Source: Frateuria aurantia DSM 6220 (GTDB taxonomy: Bacteria; Pseudomonadota; Gammaproteobacteria; Xanthomonadales; Rhodanobacteraceae). From it: a stretch of 64,000 bases of DNA. The notes beneath the pieces are model-generated. The model was not told the origin of the DNA. It did not search any database and was given only the letters and a program-made list of their open reading frames with translations. How positions within the stretch are numbered: position 1 is the stretch's first letter; each line of letters begins with the position of its first letter. A program made the translations under genes and the position numbers. The stretch covers positions 1,488,001 through 1,552,000 of the forward strand of contig NC_017033.1 of the NCBI RefSeq assembly GCF_000242255.2, in the 5' to 3' direction. Below are positions 17,146 to 26,724 of this stretch, piece after piece.

Positions 17146-18120
17146 ATGACCGAAAGATATGCGCGGATCGTCGCGACGGGCAGTGCCCTCCCCGAGAAGG
17201 TGGTCACCAACGAGGATCTGACGAAGTTCGTCGACACCAGTGACGAGTGGATCCGTACTCGTACCGGTATTGGTGAACGAAGGATCGCGGGGCCGGGTGA
17301 AACCACGGCCAGTCTGGGTCATCGGGCCGCGCAGCAGGCCCTGCAGGATGCCGGCATCAAGGCCGGCGAGCTGGATCTGATCGTGGTCGGGACCACCACG
17401 CCGGACCTGGTATTTCCTTCGACGGCCGCCTTGATCCAGCATCGATTGGGTGCCAACGGCTGTGCCGCTTTCGATGTCAACGCGGCCTGTTCGGGCTTTA
17501 TGTATGCCCTGGGCGTGGCGCACCAGTTCATTCGTGGCGGTCAATACCGTCGCGTGCTGGCCATCGGAGCCGAGACCCTGACCCGGATTGTCAGCTGGCA
17601 GGAGCGCGAGACGGCGGTGCTGTTCGGCGATGGTGCCGGCGCGGTCGTGCTGGAGGCCTCGGATGAGCCGGGCATTTATGCCTCGCTGATGCATGCCGAT
17701 GGTGGCTACCAGGAGCTGCTGACCTGTCCGGTGGGCATCTCTTCGGGTTTCACCGATGGGCCGAATCATGGTCTGCGGGTGCAGATGGCCGGTCGTGAAG
17801 TTTTCAAGGTGGCGGTCAAGACCCTGGATGCCCTGGTCGGCGAGACCTTGAAGGCGGCCGGGATGGTGGAGTCGCAGGTGGACTGGTTGATCCCCCACCA
17901 AGCCAATCTGCGCATCATCGAGGCGACGGCCAAGCGCCTGAACATGTCGATGGACCGGGTGATCGTTACCGTGGATCGGCATGCCAATACCTCGGCCGGC
18001 TCGGTACCGCTGGCGCTGGATGAGGCGGTGCGTTCCGGGCGCGTGCAGCGTGGCCAGAATCTGCTGCTGGAAGCGTTCGGTGGCGGTTTCACCTGGGCGT
18101 CGGCTCTGCTGCGTTATTGA
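17146..18120 (+). CDS. fabH: beta-ketoacyl-ACP synthase III
   Basis: A 324-residue enzyme that starts fatty-acid synthesis by condensing acetyl-CoA (or a branched primer) with malonyl-ACP. The active-site Cys115 is in NAACSGF, the His in IPHQANLR and the Asn in RHANTSAGS. ATG 17146 has AGGAAA upstream. The usual neighbour plsX is not present between rpmF and fabH. FabD, fabG, acpP and fabF follow in the same direction. Confidence 0.97.
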   Translation: MTERYARIVATGSALPEKVVTNEDLTKFVDTSDEWIRTRTGIGERRIAGPGETTASLGHRAAQQALQDAGIKAGELDLIVVGTTTPDLVFPSTAALIQHRLGANGCAAFDVNAACSGFMYALGVAHQFIRGGQYRRVLAIGAETLTRIVSWQERETAVLFGDGAGAVVLEASDEPGIYASLMHADGGYQELLTCPVGISSGFTDGPNHGLRVQMAGREVFKVAVKTLDALVGETLKAAGMVESQVDWLIPHQANLRIIEATAKRLNMSMDRVIVTVDRHANTSAGSVPLALDEAVRSGRVQRGQNLLLEAFGGGFTWASALLRY

Positions 18121-18184
18121 TGGATACGACAGGCCGCCGCCGCATGGGCGGCGCCTGGCATGATGGTTTGACTGGAGTGTGTGT

Positions 18185-19135
18185 ATGACGAGTGCGGTTG
18201 CCGAGCTGGCTTTCGTGTTTCCGGGACAGGGCTCCCAGTCGGTGGGCATGCTGGCCGAGCTGGCGGCGCTCCATCCCGAGATAAGGACCAGTTTTGCAGA
18301 GGCCTCCCAGGCCTTGGGTTACGATCTGTGGCAGCTGGTCAGCGAGGGTCCGGAAGATCGCCTGAACCAGACCGAGCATACCCAGCCGGCTCTGCTGGCG
18401 GCCAGTGTCGGTGTCTGGCGCGCCTGGCAGGCTGCCGGCGGCGCATTGCCGGGCCAGTTGGCCGGCCACAGCCTGGGTGAGTACAGCGCTCTGGTCTGCG
18501 CCGGCGTACTGGAGCTGGGTCCTGCAGCAGCACTGGTTGCCGAGCGTGGACGTCTGATGCAGGCGGCGGTGCCGGCCGGCGCCGGTGCGATGGCCGCGAT
18601 CCTGGGTGCGGATGACGCCCAGATCCTGGCGGCCTGCGAGGCTGAGGCCGGAGATCAGGTGGTGGCGCCTGCCAATTACAATTCGCCGGGGCAGCTGGTC
18701 ATCGCCGGCGATGCGGCGGCGGTGGATCGGGTGATGGCCCGTCTTGGTAGCGAGGGTGTCCGCAAGATCGTCAAGCTGGCGGTTTCAGTCCCCTCGCATT
18801 GCGCCTTGATGAAGGGCGCCGCGGAGAGGCTGGGTGAGCGGTTCGCTGCGCTGGATTGGTCCGAGCCGAAGATCCCGGTGATCCAGAATGCCGATGCCAG
18901 GGTGGCGGGCGATGTGGCGGCTATCCGCGAAGCCTTGCAGCGTCAGCTGTATCTGCCGGTGCGCTGGACCGAGTGCGTGCAGACCCTGGCAGCCGGCGGT
19001 GCCGCCGCAGTGGTCGAGTGCGGTCCCGGCAAGGTGCTGACCGGATTGGTGAAGCGGATCGACAAGTCGATCGAGCTGCGCAGTCTCGCGACGCCGGCCG
19101 ATTTCGACGCGGCACTGGCTCACGCACGCGCCTGA
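18185..19135 (+). CDS. fabD: malonyl-CoA:ACP transacylase
   Basis: A 316-residue enzyme that transfers malonyl from CoA to acyl carrier protein. The oxyanion motif FPGQGSQS is at residues 12-19 and the nucleophile Ser96 is in GHSLGEY; His in VPSHCALM and the VVECGPGKVLTGL C-terminal motif are present. ATG 18185 is preferred with GGAG upstream; two extra codons are possible. It lies 64 bp after fabH. Confidence 0.96.
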   Translation: MTSAVAELAFVFPGQGSQSVGMLAELAALHPEIRTSFAEASQALGYDLWQLVSEGPEDRLNQTEHTQPALLAASVGVWRAWQAAGGALPGQLAGHSLGEYSALVCAGVLELGPAAALVAERGRLMQAAVPAGAGAMAAILGADDAQILAACEAEAGDQVVAPANYNSPGQLVIAGDAAAVDRVMARLGSEGVRKIVKLAVSVPSHCALMKGAAERLGERFAALDWSEPKIPVIQNADARVAGDVAAIREALQRQLYLPVRWTECVQTLAAGGAAAVVECGPGKVLTGLVKRIDKSIELRSLATPADFDAALAHARA

Positions 19136-19196
19136 GCCATGATCCGGGTGCGGGCGATGCCGGGCCCGGACAAGTCATATCTTTGAGGATGCAAGC

Positions 19197-19940
19197 ATGA
19201 CCCAAGTATTGAAGGGCGAGATCGCTCTGGTGACCGGCGCCAGCCGGGGTATCGGCGCGGCGATTGCCGACGAGCTGGCCCGTCAGGGCGCGACCGTGAT
19301 CGGCACGGCCACCAGCGAGTCGGGGGCCAAGGCCATTGGCGAGCGCCTCGCGCCGCTGGGCGGTCATGGCCGTGCGCTGGACGTGACGGACAAGGAGGGG
19401 CTGGAGGCCTTGCTGGCCGGTATCGAAAAAGAATTCGGTGCGGTGAGCCTGCTGGTCAACAATGCCGGCATCACCCGCGATCAGCTGCTGATGCGGATGA
19501 AGGACGAGGACTGGCAGGCCATCATCGACACCAACCTCAGCTCGGTATTCCGTACGTCCAAGGCCGTGCTGCGCGGCATGATGAAGGCCCGCAAGGGCCG
19601 GATCATCTCGATCGCCTCGGTGATCGGCCTGACCGGCAATCCGGGCCAGGCCAATTATGCTGCGGCCAAGGCCGGCATCATCGGCTTTTCCAAGTCGCTG
19701 GCCCGCGAGGTGGGTAGTCGCGGCATCACCGTGAACGTGGTCGCGCCGGGCTTTATCGATACCGACATGACCCGCTCGCTGCCGGACGATGCCAAGACCG
19801 CGCTGCTGGGCCAGATTGCGCTGGGCCGGCTGGGCGAGGCCTCGGACATTGCGCAGGCCGTCAGCTTCCTGGCTTCGCCGGCAGCGGCCTATATCACCGG
19901 CGAGACCCTGCATGTCAATGGCGGGATGTACATGGCCTGA
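19197..19940 (+). CDS. fabG: 3-oxoacyl-ACP reductase
   Basis: A 247-residue short-chain dehydrogenase that reduces 3-ketoacyl-ACP with NADPH. The cofactor motif TGASRGIG is at residues 13-20, NNAG at 88-91, and the catalytic residues Ser141, Tyr154 and Lys158 (NYAAAKAG). The ending HVNGGMYMA is the standard FabG C-terminus. It lies 61 bp after fabD in the same operon. Confidence 0.97.
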   Translation: MTQVLKGEIALVTGASRGIGAAIADELARQGATVIGTATSESGAKAIGERLAPLGGHGRALDVTDKEGLEALLAGIEKEFGAVSLLVNNAGITRDQLLMRMKDEDWQAIIDTNLSSVFRTSKAVLRGMMKARKGRIISIASVIGLTGNPGQANYAAAKAGIIGFSKSLAREVGSRGITVNVVAPGFIDTDMTRSLPDDAKTALLGQIALGRLGEASDIAQAVSFLASPAAAYITGETLHVNGGMYMA

Positions 19941-20257
19941 GACGGGCAGGTCGAGCGGTTCTTATCGAACTTTTTACTTGTGTCTGCGTAGTCTCGGCCC
20001 GCCTGCCCGTTGCGGAGACCTCCGTCAGCGGGATGGGGGCGGGGTCGAGTGAAGTGAAAGCCAGGTACGGACGGTTGCAGCAAGACTGTCGCCAGCGACC
20101 GCGTTTTAGGAGACAATGGCGGTTTCGCATCGAAGCTTCGATGCGATTCGTCATGACGGCCTGGGGCGATCATCGCCGGGGCCGTCGACACCATCGCCGG
20201 TCGATCCTCTGATCGAGCCGGCATCAGATCATCAGTTCCTCCAGGAGGTTTGGGTAT
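19941..20257 (+). promoter_or_regulatory. 317-bp fabG-acpP intergenic region with palindromes
   Basis: No convincing gene. It holds a 9-bp inverted repeat (19942-19950 with 20002-20010) around an AT-rich patch (TTCTTATCGAACTTTTTAC, about 19959-19977) that could contain a promoter, a perfect 20-bp palindrome centred on AAGCTT (20126-20145), and a very strong ribosome binding site GGAGG (20244-20248) 9 nt before the acpP ATG, itself preceded by its complement CCTCC. An own promoter for acpP is usual because ACP is needed in large excess. Confidence 0.5.
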
Positions 20258-20497
20258 ATGAGCACCATCGAAGAGCGCGTCAAGAAGATTGTTATCGAGC
20301 AACTTGGCGTGAAAGAAGACGAAGTCACGGCAAACGCATCGTTCGTTGACGATCTGGGCGCCGACTCGCTCGATACGGTCGAACTGGTGATGGCTCTCGA
20401 AGAAGAGTTCGAGACCGAGATCCCGGACGAAGAAGCCGAGAAGCTGACCACCGTGCAGCAGGCTGTCGACTACATCAAGGCTCATTCCAAGGACTGA
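20258..20497 (+). CDS. acpP: acyl carrier protein
   Basis: A 79-residue acidic carrier protein. The phosphopantetheine attachment site is Ser37 in GADSLDTVE. The sequence [18 protein letters not shown] and the [13 protein letters not shown] helix are textbook for type II fatty-acid synthesis ACP. A strong ribosome binding site and a terminator directly after the gene suggest a separately abundant transcript. Confidence 0.98.
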   Translation: MSTIEERVKKIVIEQLGVKEDEVTANASFVDDLGADSLDTVELVMALEEEFETEIPDEEAEKLTTVQQAVDYIKAHSKD

Positions 20498-20558
20498 GCA
20501 GCAGTCACGGATTGACGTGATGTCAACAGCACGAACCATTCCGTGAACCAAAGCGAAG

Positions 20559-20582
20559 CTGCGCCATCTGGCGCAGTTTTCG
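20559..20582 (+). terminator. rho-independent terminator after acpP
   Basis: CTGCGCC (20559-20565), loop ATCT, GGCGCAG (20570-20576), then TTTTCGTTT. Partial termination here would explain higher acpP than fabF expression. Confidence 0.85.
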
Positions 20583-20685
20583 TTTCCGTCAGGCGCAACC
20601 TGCGGCCGCGTATGGAGCGGCAGGTTGCCGGACAGGCGATATGCCGGCGCAACAGCGGGTATATCCATTGAGGAAGACATACGAC

Positions 20686-21918
20686 ATGAGCAAACGACGT
20701 GTGGTTGTGACCGGCCTGGGCATTGTCTCACCGGTCGGTAACACTATCGCCACCGCCTGGGAGCACATCACCAAGGGCGTCAGCGGCATCGGCGAAATCA
20801 CCTGCATGGACATGACGGGTTTTTCGACCCGCATCGGCGGTGAGGTGCGCGATTTCGATCCGGCTCAATGGATTGCCGCCAAGGATGTCAAGAAGATGGA
20901 TCCGTTCATCCACTATGGCATTGCGGCTTCCGCCGAGGCCATGGCGGATTCCGGGCTGGAAGTGACCGAAGCCAATGCCGAGCGGATCGGCGTCTGCATC
21001 GGTGCCGGCATCGGTGGTGTCCATACCATCGAGAACACCACGATCGATCTGCGTGACCGCGGTCCGCGCAAGGTGTCGCCGTTTTTCGTGCCGGCCTCGA
21101 TCATCAACATGGCTTCCGGCCATGTTTCGATCAAATGGGGTCTGAAGGGGCCCAATCTGGCCTGCGTCACGGCCTGCACCACGGCTACCCACAATATCGG
21201 CCTGGCCGCGCGACTGATTGCCTACGGTGATGCCGATGTAATGGTTGCCGGCGGCGCCGAGTTCGGCACCACCGGCACTGCCATGGCCGGCTTTGCCTCA
21301 GCCAAGGCCATGTCCAGCCGCAACGATGATCCGACGCGGGCCAGTCGTCCCTGGGACAAGGACCGGGACGGTTTCGTGCTGTCCAACGGTGCCGGCATTC
21401 TGGTGCTGGAAGAGTACGAGCATGCGGTTGCCCGCGGCGCGAAGATCTACTGCGAGCTGGCCGGCTTCGGCATGTCGGGCGATGCCTATCACATCACCGC
21501 GCCCAGCGGCGCCGGTGCCGAGCAGAGCATGCGTCATGCCCTGCGTGATGCGGGCGTCAATCCCGAAGATGTCGACTATATCAATGCCCACGGTACCTCG
21601 ACGCCGGTCGGCGATCTGGGCGAAGTCAATGCGGTCAAGAACGTGTTCGGCCAGCATGCCCATACGCTGGCGATGAGCTCGACCAAGTCGATGACCGGTC
21701 ATCTGCTGGGTGCGGCCGGTGGTGTCGAGGCGATCTTCTCGGTGCTGGCCCTGCGTGACCAGATCCTGCCGCCGACGATCAATCTGGATGAGCCCGGTGA
21801 AGGCTGCGACCTGGATTTCGTACCCCACGAGGCGCGCCAGGGCAAGCTGGATCTGGTGTTGTCCAATTCCTTCGGTTTTGGCGGCACCAATGGCACGCTG
21901 ATCTTCCGCCGGCTCTGA
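20686..21918 (+). CDS. fabF: beta-ketoacyl-ACP synthase II
   Basis: A 410-residue condensing enzyme that elongates acyl-ACPs. The nucleophile is Cys164 in [13 protein letters not shown]; His in [11 protein letters not shown] and His in [11 protein letters not shown] complete the Cys-His-His triad. The ATG at 20686 ([10 protein letters not shown]) is the family start, although the frame is open to 20641. It begins 189 bp after acpP and is followed 7 bp later by pabB. Confidence 0.96.
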   Translation: MSKRRVVVTGLGIVSPVGNTIATAWEHITKGVSGIGEITCMDMTGFSTRIGGEVRDFDPAQWIAAKDVKKMDPFIHYGIAASAEAMADSGLEVTEANAERIGVCIGAGIGGVHTIENTTIDLRDRGPRKVSPFFVPASIINMASGHVSIKWGLKGPNLACVTACTTATHNIGLAARLIAYGDADVMVAGGAEFGTTGTAMAGFASAKAMSSRNDDPTRASRPWDKDRDGFVLSNGAGILVLEEYEHAVARGAKIYCELAGFGMSGDAYHITAPSGAGAEQSMRHALRDAGVNPEDVDYINAHGTSTPVGDLGEVNAVKNVFGQHAHTLAMSSTKSMTGHLLGAAGGVEAIFSVLALRDQILPPTINLDEPGEGCDLDFVPHEARQGKLDLVLSNSFGFGGTNGTLIFRRL

Positions 21919-21925
21919 CGGCCCG

Positions 21926-23275
21926 GTGATCGCGAGTTGCCTTCCCGGCCAGCGCGACCTGCTCGCGCTGGCCGCGCTGCATCCGCAGCGCTATCCGCTG
22001 CTGCTCGAGAGTGCGGCGGCGGCCGGCCCGCAAGGGCGTTACGACCTGTTGCTGCTGCATCAGGGCGGTTACCTGCGGCTGGATGGCGATGGCCAGCTGC
22101 ACAGCCACGAGGGTCGGCTGGCTGGCAGTGATTTTCTGGCCGAACTGGACCGGTTGTGGGCCGTCAGTGCCGATGCGGCCTTGCAGTCCTCACTGCCCTT
22201 CGTCGGTGGCTGGGGGCTGTATTTCAGTTACGAGATGATCGGTCATATCGAGCCGTGCCTGCAGTTGAAGTCCGCGGACGACGTGCCCCTGGCCCTGGCC
22301 CTGCGCTGCCCGGCCGCGATCGTGGTCGATCATCAGGCGCGCCAGACCTGGCTGATCGCCGAGGAAGGGCAGGCGCACCTGCTGGACATGATGACGGAAG
22401 ACCTGCAGGCGGCTGGCTCGGCGCCGGTCTCGCCCTGTGCCGAGGTACCGCAGCTGCACGAGGACGACGCCCGGCAGTTTCTGGATGGCGTGGCTGCCGT
22501 CCACGAGCATCTGGCGGCTGGCGATGTATTCCAGGTCAATCTTTCCCGGGGCTGGCGGGCTGAATATGCGACCGCGCCCGAGCCGGCATCGGTTTATGCC
22601 GGGTTGCGCAAGGCCAATCCGGCACCGTTCGCCGCCTTGCTGCAGCAGCCGGGCTGGTCCTGTCTAAGCTCTTCGCCGGAGCGCCTGGTCGAGGTCCGTG
22701 GCCGGACGGTCCAGACCCGGCCGATTGCGGGTACGCGTCCGCGCATGGCCGACCAGGCCGCGGATCGGGCCCAGGTCGAGACCCTGGTCGGTCACCCCAA
22801 GGAGCGTGCCGAGCATGTGATGCTGATCGATCTGGAGCGCAATGACCTGGGTCGCGTCTGCGCTGCGGGCACGGTCCGGGTCGACGAGTTGATGGTGGTC
22901 GAGAGCTATGCGCATGTCCACCATATCGTCTCCAACGTGCGTGGCGAGTTGCGCGCCGGGATAACGCCGGGAGAGGTGGTTTCCGCGGTATTCCCCGGAG
23001 GCACCATCACCGGCTGCCCCAAGATCCGCTGCATGGAAATCATTGCGGCACTGGAAGCGGCTCCGCGTGGCGCCTATACCGGGGCACTCGGATATCTCGA
23101 CCGGCGTGGCGATATGGATACCAATATCCTGATCCGCACCGTGACCCTGGTCGGGCGGCAGGCCAGACTGCGCGCCGGCGCCGGCATTGTCGTCGATTCG
23201 GTGGCGCTACACGAGCTCGACGAAACCCGTCACAAGGCCCGTGGCGTGTTGCGGGGGCTTGGGGTGCCGGCATGA
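21926..23275 (+). CDS. pabB: aminodeoxychorismate synthase component I
   Basis: A 449-residue chorismate-using enzyme of folate synthesis that makes 4-amino-4-deoxychorismate with ammonia from PabA. The signature regions are DVFQVNLSRGW, SSSPERLVEV, RPIAGTRPR, LIDLERNDLGRV and FPGGTITGCPK. The last holds the PIAGT/TGCPK pattern of PabB rather than TrpE. It starts at GTG 21926. Its stop overlaps the pabC start (ATGA), fitting the pathway order. Confidence 0.92.
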   Translation: MIASCLPGQRDLLALAALHPQRYPLLLESAAAAGPQGRYDLLLLHQGGYLRLDGDGQLHSHEGRLAGSDFLAELDRLWAVSADAALQSSLPFVGGWGLYFSYEMIGHIEPCLQLKSADDVPLALALRCPAAIVVDHQARQTWLIAEEGQAHLLDMMTEDLQAAGSAPVSPCAEVPQLHEDDARQFLDGVAAVHEHLAAGDVFQVNLSRGWRAEYATAPEPASVYAGLRKANPAPFAALLQQPGWSCLSSSPERLVEVRGRTVQTRPIAGTRPRMADQAADRAQVETLVGHPKERAEHVMLIDLERNDLGRVCAAGTVRVDELMVVESYAHVHHIVSNVRGELRAGITPGEVVSAVFPGGTITGCPKIRCMEIIAALEAAPRGAYTGALGYLDRRGDMDTNILIRTVTLVGRQARLRAGAGIVVDSVALHELDETRHKARGVLRGLGVPA

Positions 23276-24114
23276 GCGGGCGGATCCTGATTGACGGGGT
23301 CGCCACGGGGCTGGTGCCGGCGGATGATCGCGGCCTGGCTTATGGTGACGGTCTCTTCGAGACGGTCTGGGTCGAGGCGGGCAGGCCGCGCCTGTGGCCA
23401 CTGCATCGGGCCCGGCTGGAGATCGGCTGTGCCAGGCTGGGGCTGCTCTGTCCTGATCCGGCGGTGTTGCTGGATGAAATGCGGCAGTTGACGTCCGACT
23501 TGCCTCAGGCCGTGGTGCGACTGAGTCTGACGCGTGGCAGCGGCCCGCGCGGTTATGCGCCACCGGTCGTGGCGCAGACCCGGCGCATTCTGGCCGCCTC
23601 GCCGGCACCCGCGACGAATCCGGCGCTGCTTGCCGAGGGGGTGCGACTGCATTCCTGCGCAACCCGCTGGGCCATCCAGCCGGCGCTGGCCGGACTCAAG
23701 CATCTCAATCGACTGGAGCAGGTGCTGGCGCGAGCGGAATGGAGTGATCCTGGCATGAGCGAAGGCCTGATGCTGGATATGGATGGCCGGGTGGTCAGCG
23801 CCACGGCGGCCAATCTGTTCGCGGTCATCGACGGGCGCTGCCTGACGCCAGCTCTGGATCGCTGTGGCGTGGCCGGCGTGGCGCGGGCCTGGTTGTTGGC
23901 GCAGTGCCCGCAGATCGAGGTCGAGACGCTGTATCCTGACGACCTGCAGCGCGCCAGCGAGCTGTTCCTCAGCTCCAGTCTGCGCGGGGTGGTGCCGGTG
24001 GCGGCGCTCGATGCACGGCGGATGGGACCCGGACCCTGGACCCGGCAGCTGCAGGCACTCTGGCAGGCCATGGCGACGGATGCCGCGGTCGTTGATGGAA
24101 AGGTGGAAACATGA
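23272..24114 (+). CDS. pabC: aminodeoxychorismate lyase
   Basis: A 280-residue PLP enzyme of the fold IV class that releases p-aminobenzoate and pyruvate. The RGLAYGDGLFETV segment near residue 20 and the catalytic Lys in LAGLKHLNRLEQVLAR (around residue 143) are typical, as is SEGLMLDMDGRVVSATAANLF. It overlaps pabB and mltG by four bases on each side. The pabB-pabC-mltG-tmk-holB order is widely conserved in gammaproteobacteria. Confidence 0.93.
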   Translation: MSGRILIDGVATGLVPADDRGLAYGDGLFETVWVEAGRPRLWPLHRARLEIGCARLGLLCPDPAVLLDEMRQLTSDLPQAVVRLSLTRGSGPRGYAPPVVAQTRRILAASPAPATNPALLAEGVRLHSCATRWAIQPALAGLKHLNRLEQVLARAEWSDPGMSEGLMLDMDGRVVSATAANLFAVIDGRCLTPALDRCGVAGVARAWLLAQCPQIEVETLYPDDLQRASELFLSSSLRGVVPVAALDARRMGPGPWTRQLQALWQAMATDAAVVDGKVET

Positions 24115-25139
24115 GCAATCGATCCGGCCGGTGGCGTCTGCCGGCGCTGCTTCTGCTGCTGGCTCTCGGGTTGGCGGCGTGGAGCGGCTGGCGCAGCTAT
24201 CAGCGGTTTCTGGTCACGCCGCTGGTCCAGGTGGCCGGCTATGATCGTTTCGATCTGGTACGCGGTCATGGCCTGAATGATCTGGTGGCGGAATGGCGGC
24301 AGCGGGGCATTACAGCTCATGGCGCCCTCTACTGGCGACTGGCGGCCCGGCAGCTGGGTGTGGACGGTCGTCTGCATGCCGGCGAGTACGCCCTGGAGGC
24401 GGGACTGAATCCGCTCGAGCTGCTGCGGCGCATGGCCAGGGGGCGGGTGATGCAGCATCCCTTTACCTTGGTCGACGGCTGGAACATGAGTCTGGTGCGA
24501 AAGGCGCTGGCCGCCGCCCCCGAGATGCGGCATCGCCTCGACCAGCTCGACGATGCGGCTCTGATGCAGGCGCTGGGCCAGCCGGGTGTCTCGCCGGAAG
24601 GGCAGTTCCTCTCCGATACCTATGCCTACGTCAAGGGCGATACCGATGTTTCGGTCCTGCAGCGTGCCTTGCGGGCTCAGCAACGCCTGCTGGCGGCGGA
24701 CTGGGCGCAACGGGCGCCGGACCTGCCGTTGCAGACGCCTTATCAGGCCTTGATCCTGGCCTCCATCGTGGAAAAGGAGACCGGTCAGGCCGACGAGCGG
24801 GCCCGGATTGCCGGGGTATTCATCCGTCGCTTGCAACAGCACATGTTGCTGGAAACCGATCCGACCGTGATCTATGGCATGGGCAGTCGTTATGCGGGTA
24901 CGATCCACAAAAGCGACCTGACCACCGATACGCCTTACAACACCTATACCCGGCCCGGTCTGCCGCCGACGCCGATCGCGATGATAGGGCGACCTGCCTT
25001 GCAGGCTGCCCTGCATCCTGCCGATGGAGAGGACCTTTATTTCGTGGCTCGAGGTGACGGCCATCATATCTTCGCCAGGACTTTGCAGGAACATGATCGC
25101 AATGTCGCCTGTTACCAGCTGAAACATTGCCATGACTGA
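24111..25139 (+). CDS. mltG: endolytic murein transglycosylase MltG
   Basis: A 342-residue inner-membrane protein that cuts nascent peptidoglycan strands and so limits their length. An N-terminal transmembrane helix (about residues 9-26) precedes a LysM-like region and the YceG catalytic domain, with the catalytic Glu in ASIVEKETGQ and the conserved YNTYTRPGLPPTPI segment. Its end overlaps tmk by 8 bases. Confidence 0.95.
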   Translation: MSNRSGRWRLPALLLLLALGLAAWSGWRSYQRFLVTPLVQVAGYDRFDLVRGHGLNDLVAEWRQRGITAHGALYWRLAARQLGVDGRLHAGEYALEAGLNPLELLRRMARGRVMQHPFTLVDGWNMSLVRKALAAAPEMRHRLDQLDDAALMQALGQPGVSPEGQFLSDTYAYVKGDTDVSVLQRALRAQQRLLAADWAQRAPDLPLQTPYQALILASIVEKETGQADERARIAGVFIRRLQQHMLLETDPTVIYGMGSRYAGTIHKSDLTTDTPYNTYTRPGLPPTPIAMIGRPALQAALHPADGEDLYFVARGDGHHIFARTLQEHDRNVACYQLKHCHD

Positions 25140-25770
25140 GTCGTTGACACGTTTTATCAGCATCGAGGGCGGCGAGGGGGCCGGAAAGAGCACCTTGATC
25201 CGTGGTCTGGTCCGGCATTTCGCCGATCTTGGCCTGCCTTTGCTGCAGACTCGTGAGCCTGGCGGTACTGCGCTGGGAGATGGTTTGCGCGCGATGCTGC
25301 TGGATCCGGCACAGCCGCCGGTCCATCCGGAGGCCGAGTTGCTGATGATGTTCGCTTCCCGCGCGCAACTGGTGCGGGAGGTGATCCGGCCGGCACTGGC
25401 GGCCGGGCAATGGGTGCTGTGCGATCGTTACGTGGATGCCAGTTTCGCCTATCAGGGGGCGGGACGGGGGCAGCCGGCCGACCGCATCGAGGGGCTGCGC
25501 GAATGGGTATGCGGCGACACCATGCCGGCACTGACCTTGCTGCTTGATCTGCCGGTCGATATCGGTCGGGCCCGTGCGGCAGGGCGTGGCGAGGCGGATC
25601 GCATCGAGGCCGAAGGTAACGGCTTTTTCGAGCGGGTGCAGGCGGTCTATCGGCAGCGGGCGGCGGACGAGCCGCAGCGATTTCAGCTGATTGATGCCAG
25701 TGCTCCGCCCGATGAAGTGCTGGCCCGGGCGGTGGCGGCACTGGCACCGCTGCTGGCCATCGGCGCATGA
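25132..25770 (+). CDS. tmk: thymidylate kinase
   Basis: A 212-residue enzyme that makes dTDP from dTMP. The P-loop EGGEGAGKST is at residues 12-21, the DR(Y/H) motif is CDRYVDASFAYQGAGRG, and the TREPGGT motif is present. It overlaps mltG upstream and holB downstream (ATGA), a compact operon. Confidence 0.97.
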   Translation: MTESLTRFISIEGGEGAGKSTLIRGLVRHFADLGLPLLQTREPGGTALGDGLRAMLLDPAQPPVHPEAELLMMFASRAQLVREVIRPALAAGQWVLCDRYVDASFAYQGAGRGQPADRIEGLREWVCGDTMPALTLLLDLPVDIGRARAAGRGEADRIEAEGNGFFERVQAVYRQRAADEPQRFQLIDASAPPDEVLARAVAALAPLLAIGA

Positions 25771-26714
25771 CGGCCTCGATGCCGAGCTGGCATCTGGAGC
25801 CCTGGCGACGCCTGCAGCAGCGACGGCAGCGGCAGGCGATGCCGCATGCTCTGCTGCTGGCAGGACCGGAAGGTCTGGGCAAACGCCTGTTTGCGCAGCG
25901 GTTGATCCAGTCCCTGCTGTGTGATCAGCCAGCCGATGGCGAAGCCTGCGGGAGCTGCCGCAGTTGTCGATTGCTGGCAGCCGGTACGCATCCGGACCGG
26001 ATCGGACTGGGGCTGGGGCTGCGCAAGGATGGCAGTGCCCGTACCGAGATCGTGGTGGACCAGGTCCGCGAGCTGTCGGCGCGACTGGCCATGCGCAGTC
26101 AATTCGGTGGCTGGCAGGTGGCCTGCATCGACCCGGCTGACGCGATGAACCCCGCGGCCGCCAACGCCTTGCTGAAAACCCTGGAGGAGCCGGCCGAGCA
26201 GACCTTGCTGCTGTTGATCGCCGATCAGCCCTGGCGCCTGCCCCAGACCATCCGCAGTCGCTGTCAACGCATCGATTTCCAGTTGCCTGACCAGGCTCTG
26301 GCCCTGGACTGGCTGCAGCAACAGGGACTGTCTGCGGCCGAGGCCGAGGCCGCCCTGCTGGCGGCTGCCGGCAATCCGGGCCTGGCGTTGCGCTGGCATG
26401 GCGCGGGCGAGCTGGCCTGGCGCAGTGAAGTGCGGCAGGATCTCGCCGGCCTGGCGCAGGGCCGGGTGCCGTTGCTGGAGGTGGTGCGGCGCTGGCAGGA
26501 CAGTCATCCGGCCCAGCGCCTGTGGTTTGCCGCCCAGGCGGCGGTGGACGAGTTGCGTGCACGGGCCGTTGGCGAGGCGCCGCCGTTGGGCAGTCGTCTG
26601 GACGAGCAGGGCCTGCTGGCCTGGTATGCCCAGGTGAATCTCTGCCGTGAGCAGGTCCGGGGACCATTGCGACTGGATCTGCTGTTGCTGGAAATTCTGT
26701 CTGGCTGGCGGTAG
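25767..26714 (+). CDS. holB: DNA polymerase III subunit delta'
   Basis: A 315-residue clamp-loader subunit. A degenerate P-loop (AGPEGLGKR), a four-Cys zinc module (CDQ...CGSCRSC), the LLKTLEEP segment and the IRSRCQR arginine-finger motif are all visible. The missing canonical lysine-threonine pair fits a non-hydrolysing delta' subunit. It is followed 11 bp later by a membrane glycosyltransferase-like gene rather than pilZ. Confidence 0.94.
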   Translation: MTASMPSWHLEPWRRLQQRRQRQAMPHALLLAGPEGLGKRLFAQRLIQSLLCDQPADGEACGSCRSCRLLAAGTHPDRIGLGLGLRKDGSARTEIVVDQVRELSARLAMRSQFGGWQVACIDPADAMNPAAANALLKTLEEPAEQTLLLLIADQPWRLPQTIRSRCQRIDFQLPDQALALDWLQQQGLSAAEAEAALLAAAGNPGLALRWHGAGELAWRSEVRQDLAGLAQGRVPLLEVVRRWQDSHPAQRLWFAAQAAVDELRARAVGEAPPLGSRLDEQGLLAWYAQVNLCREQVRGPLRLDLLLLEILSGWR

Positions 26715-26724
26715 GCGCCCCTTG

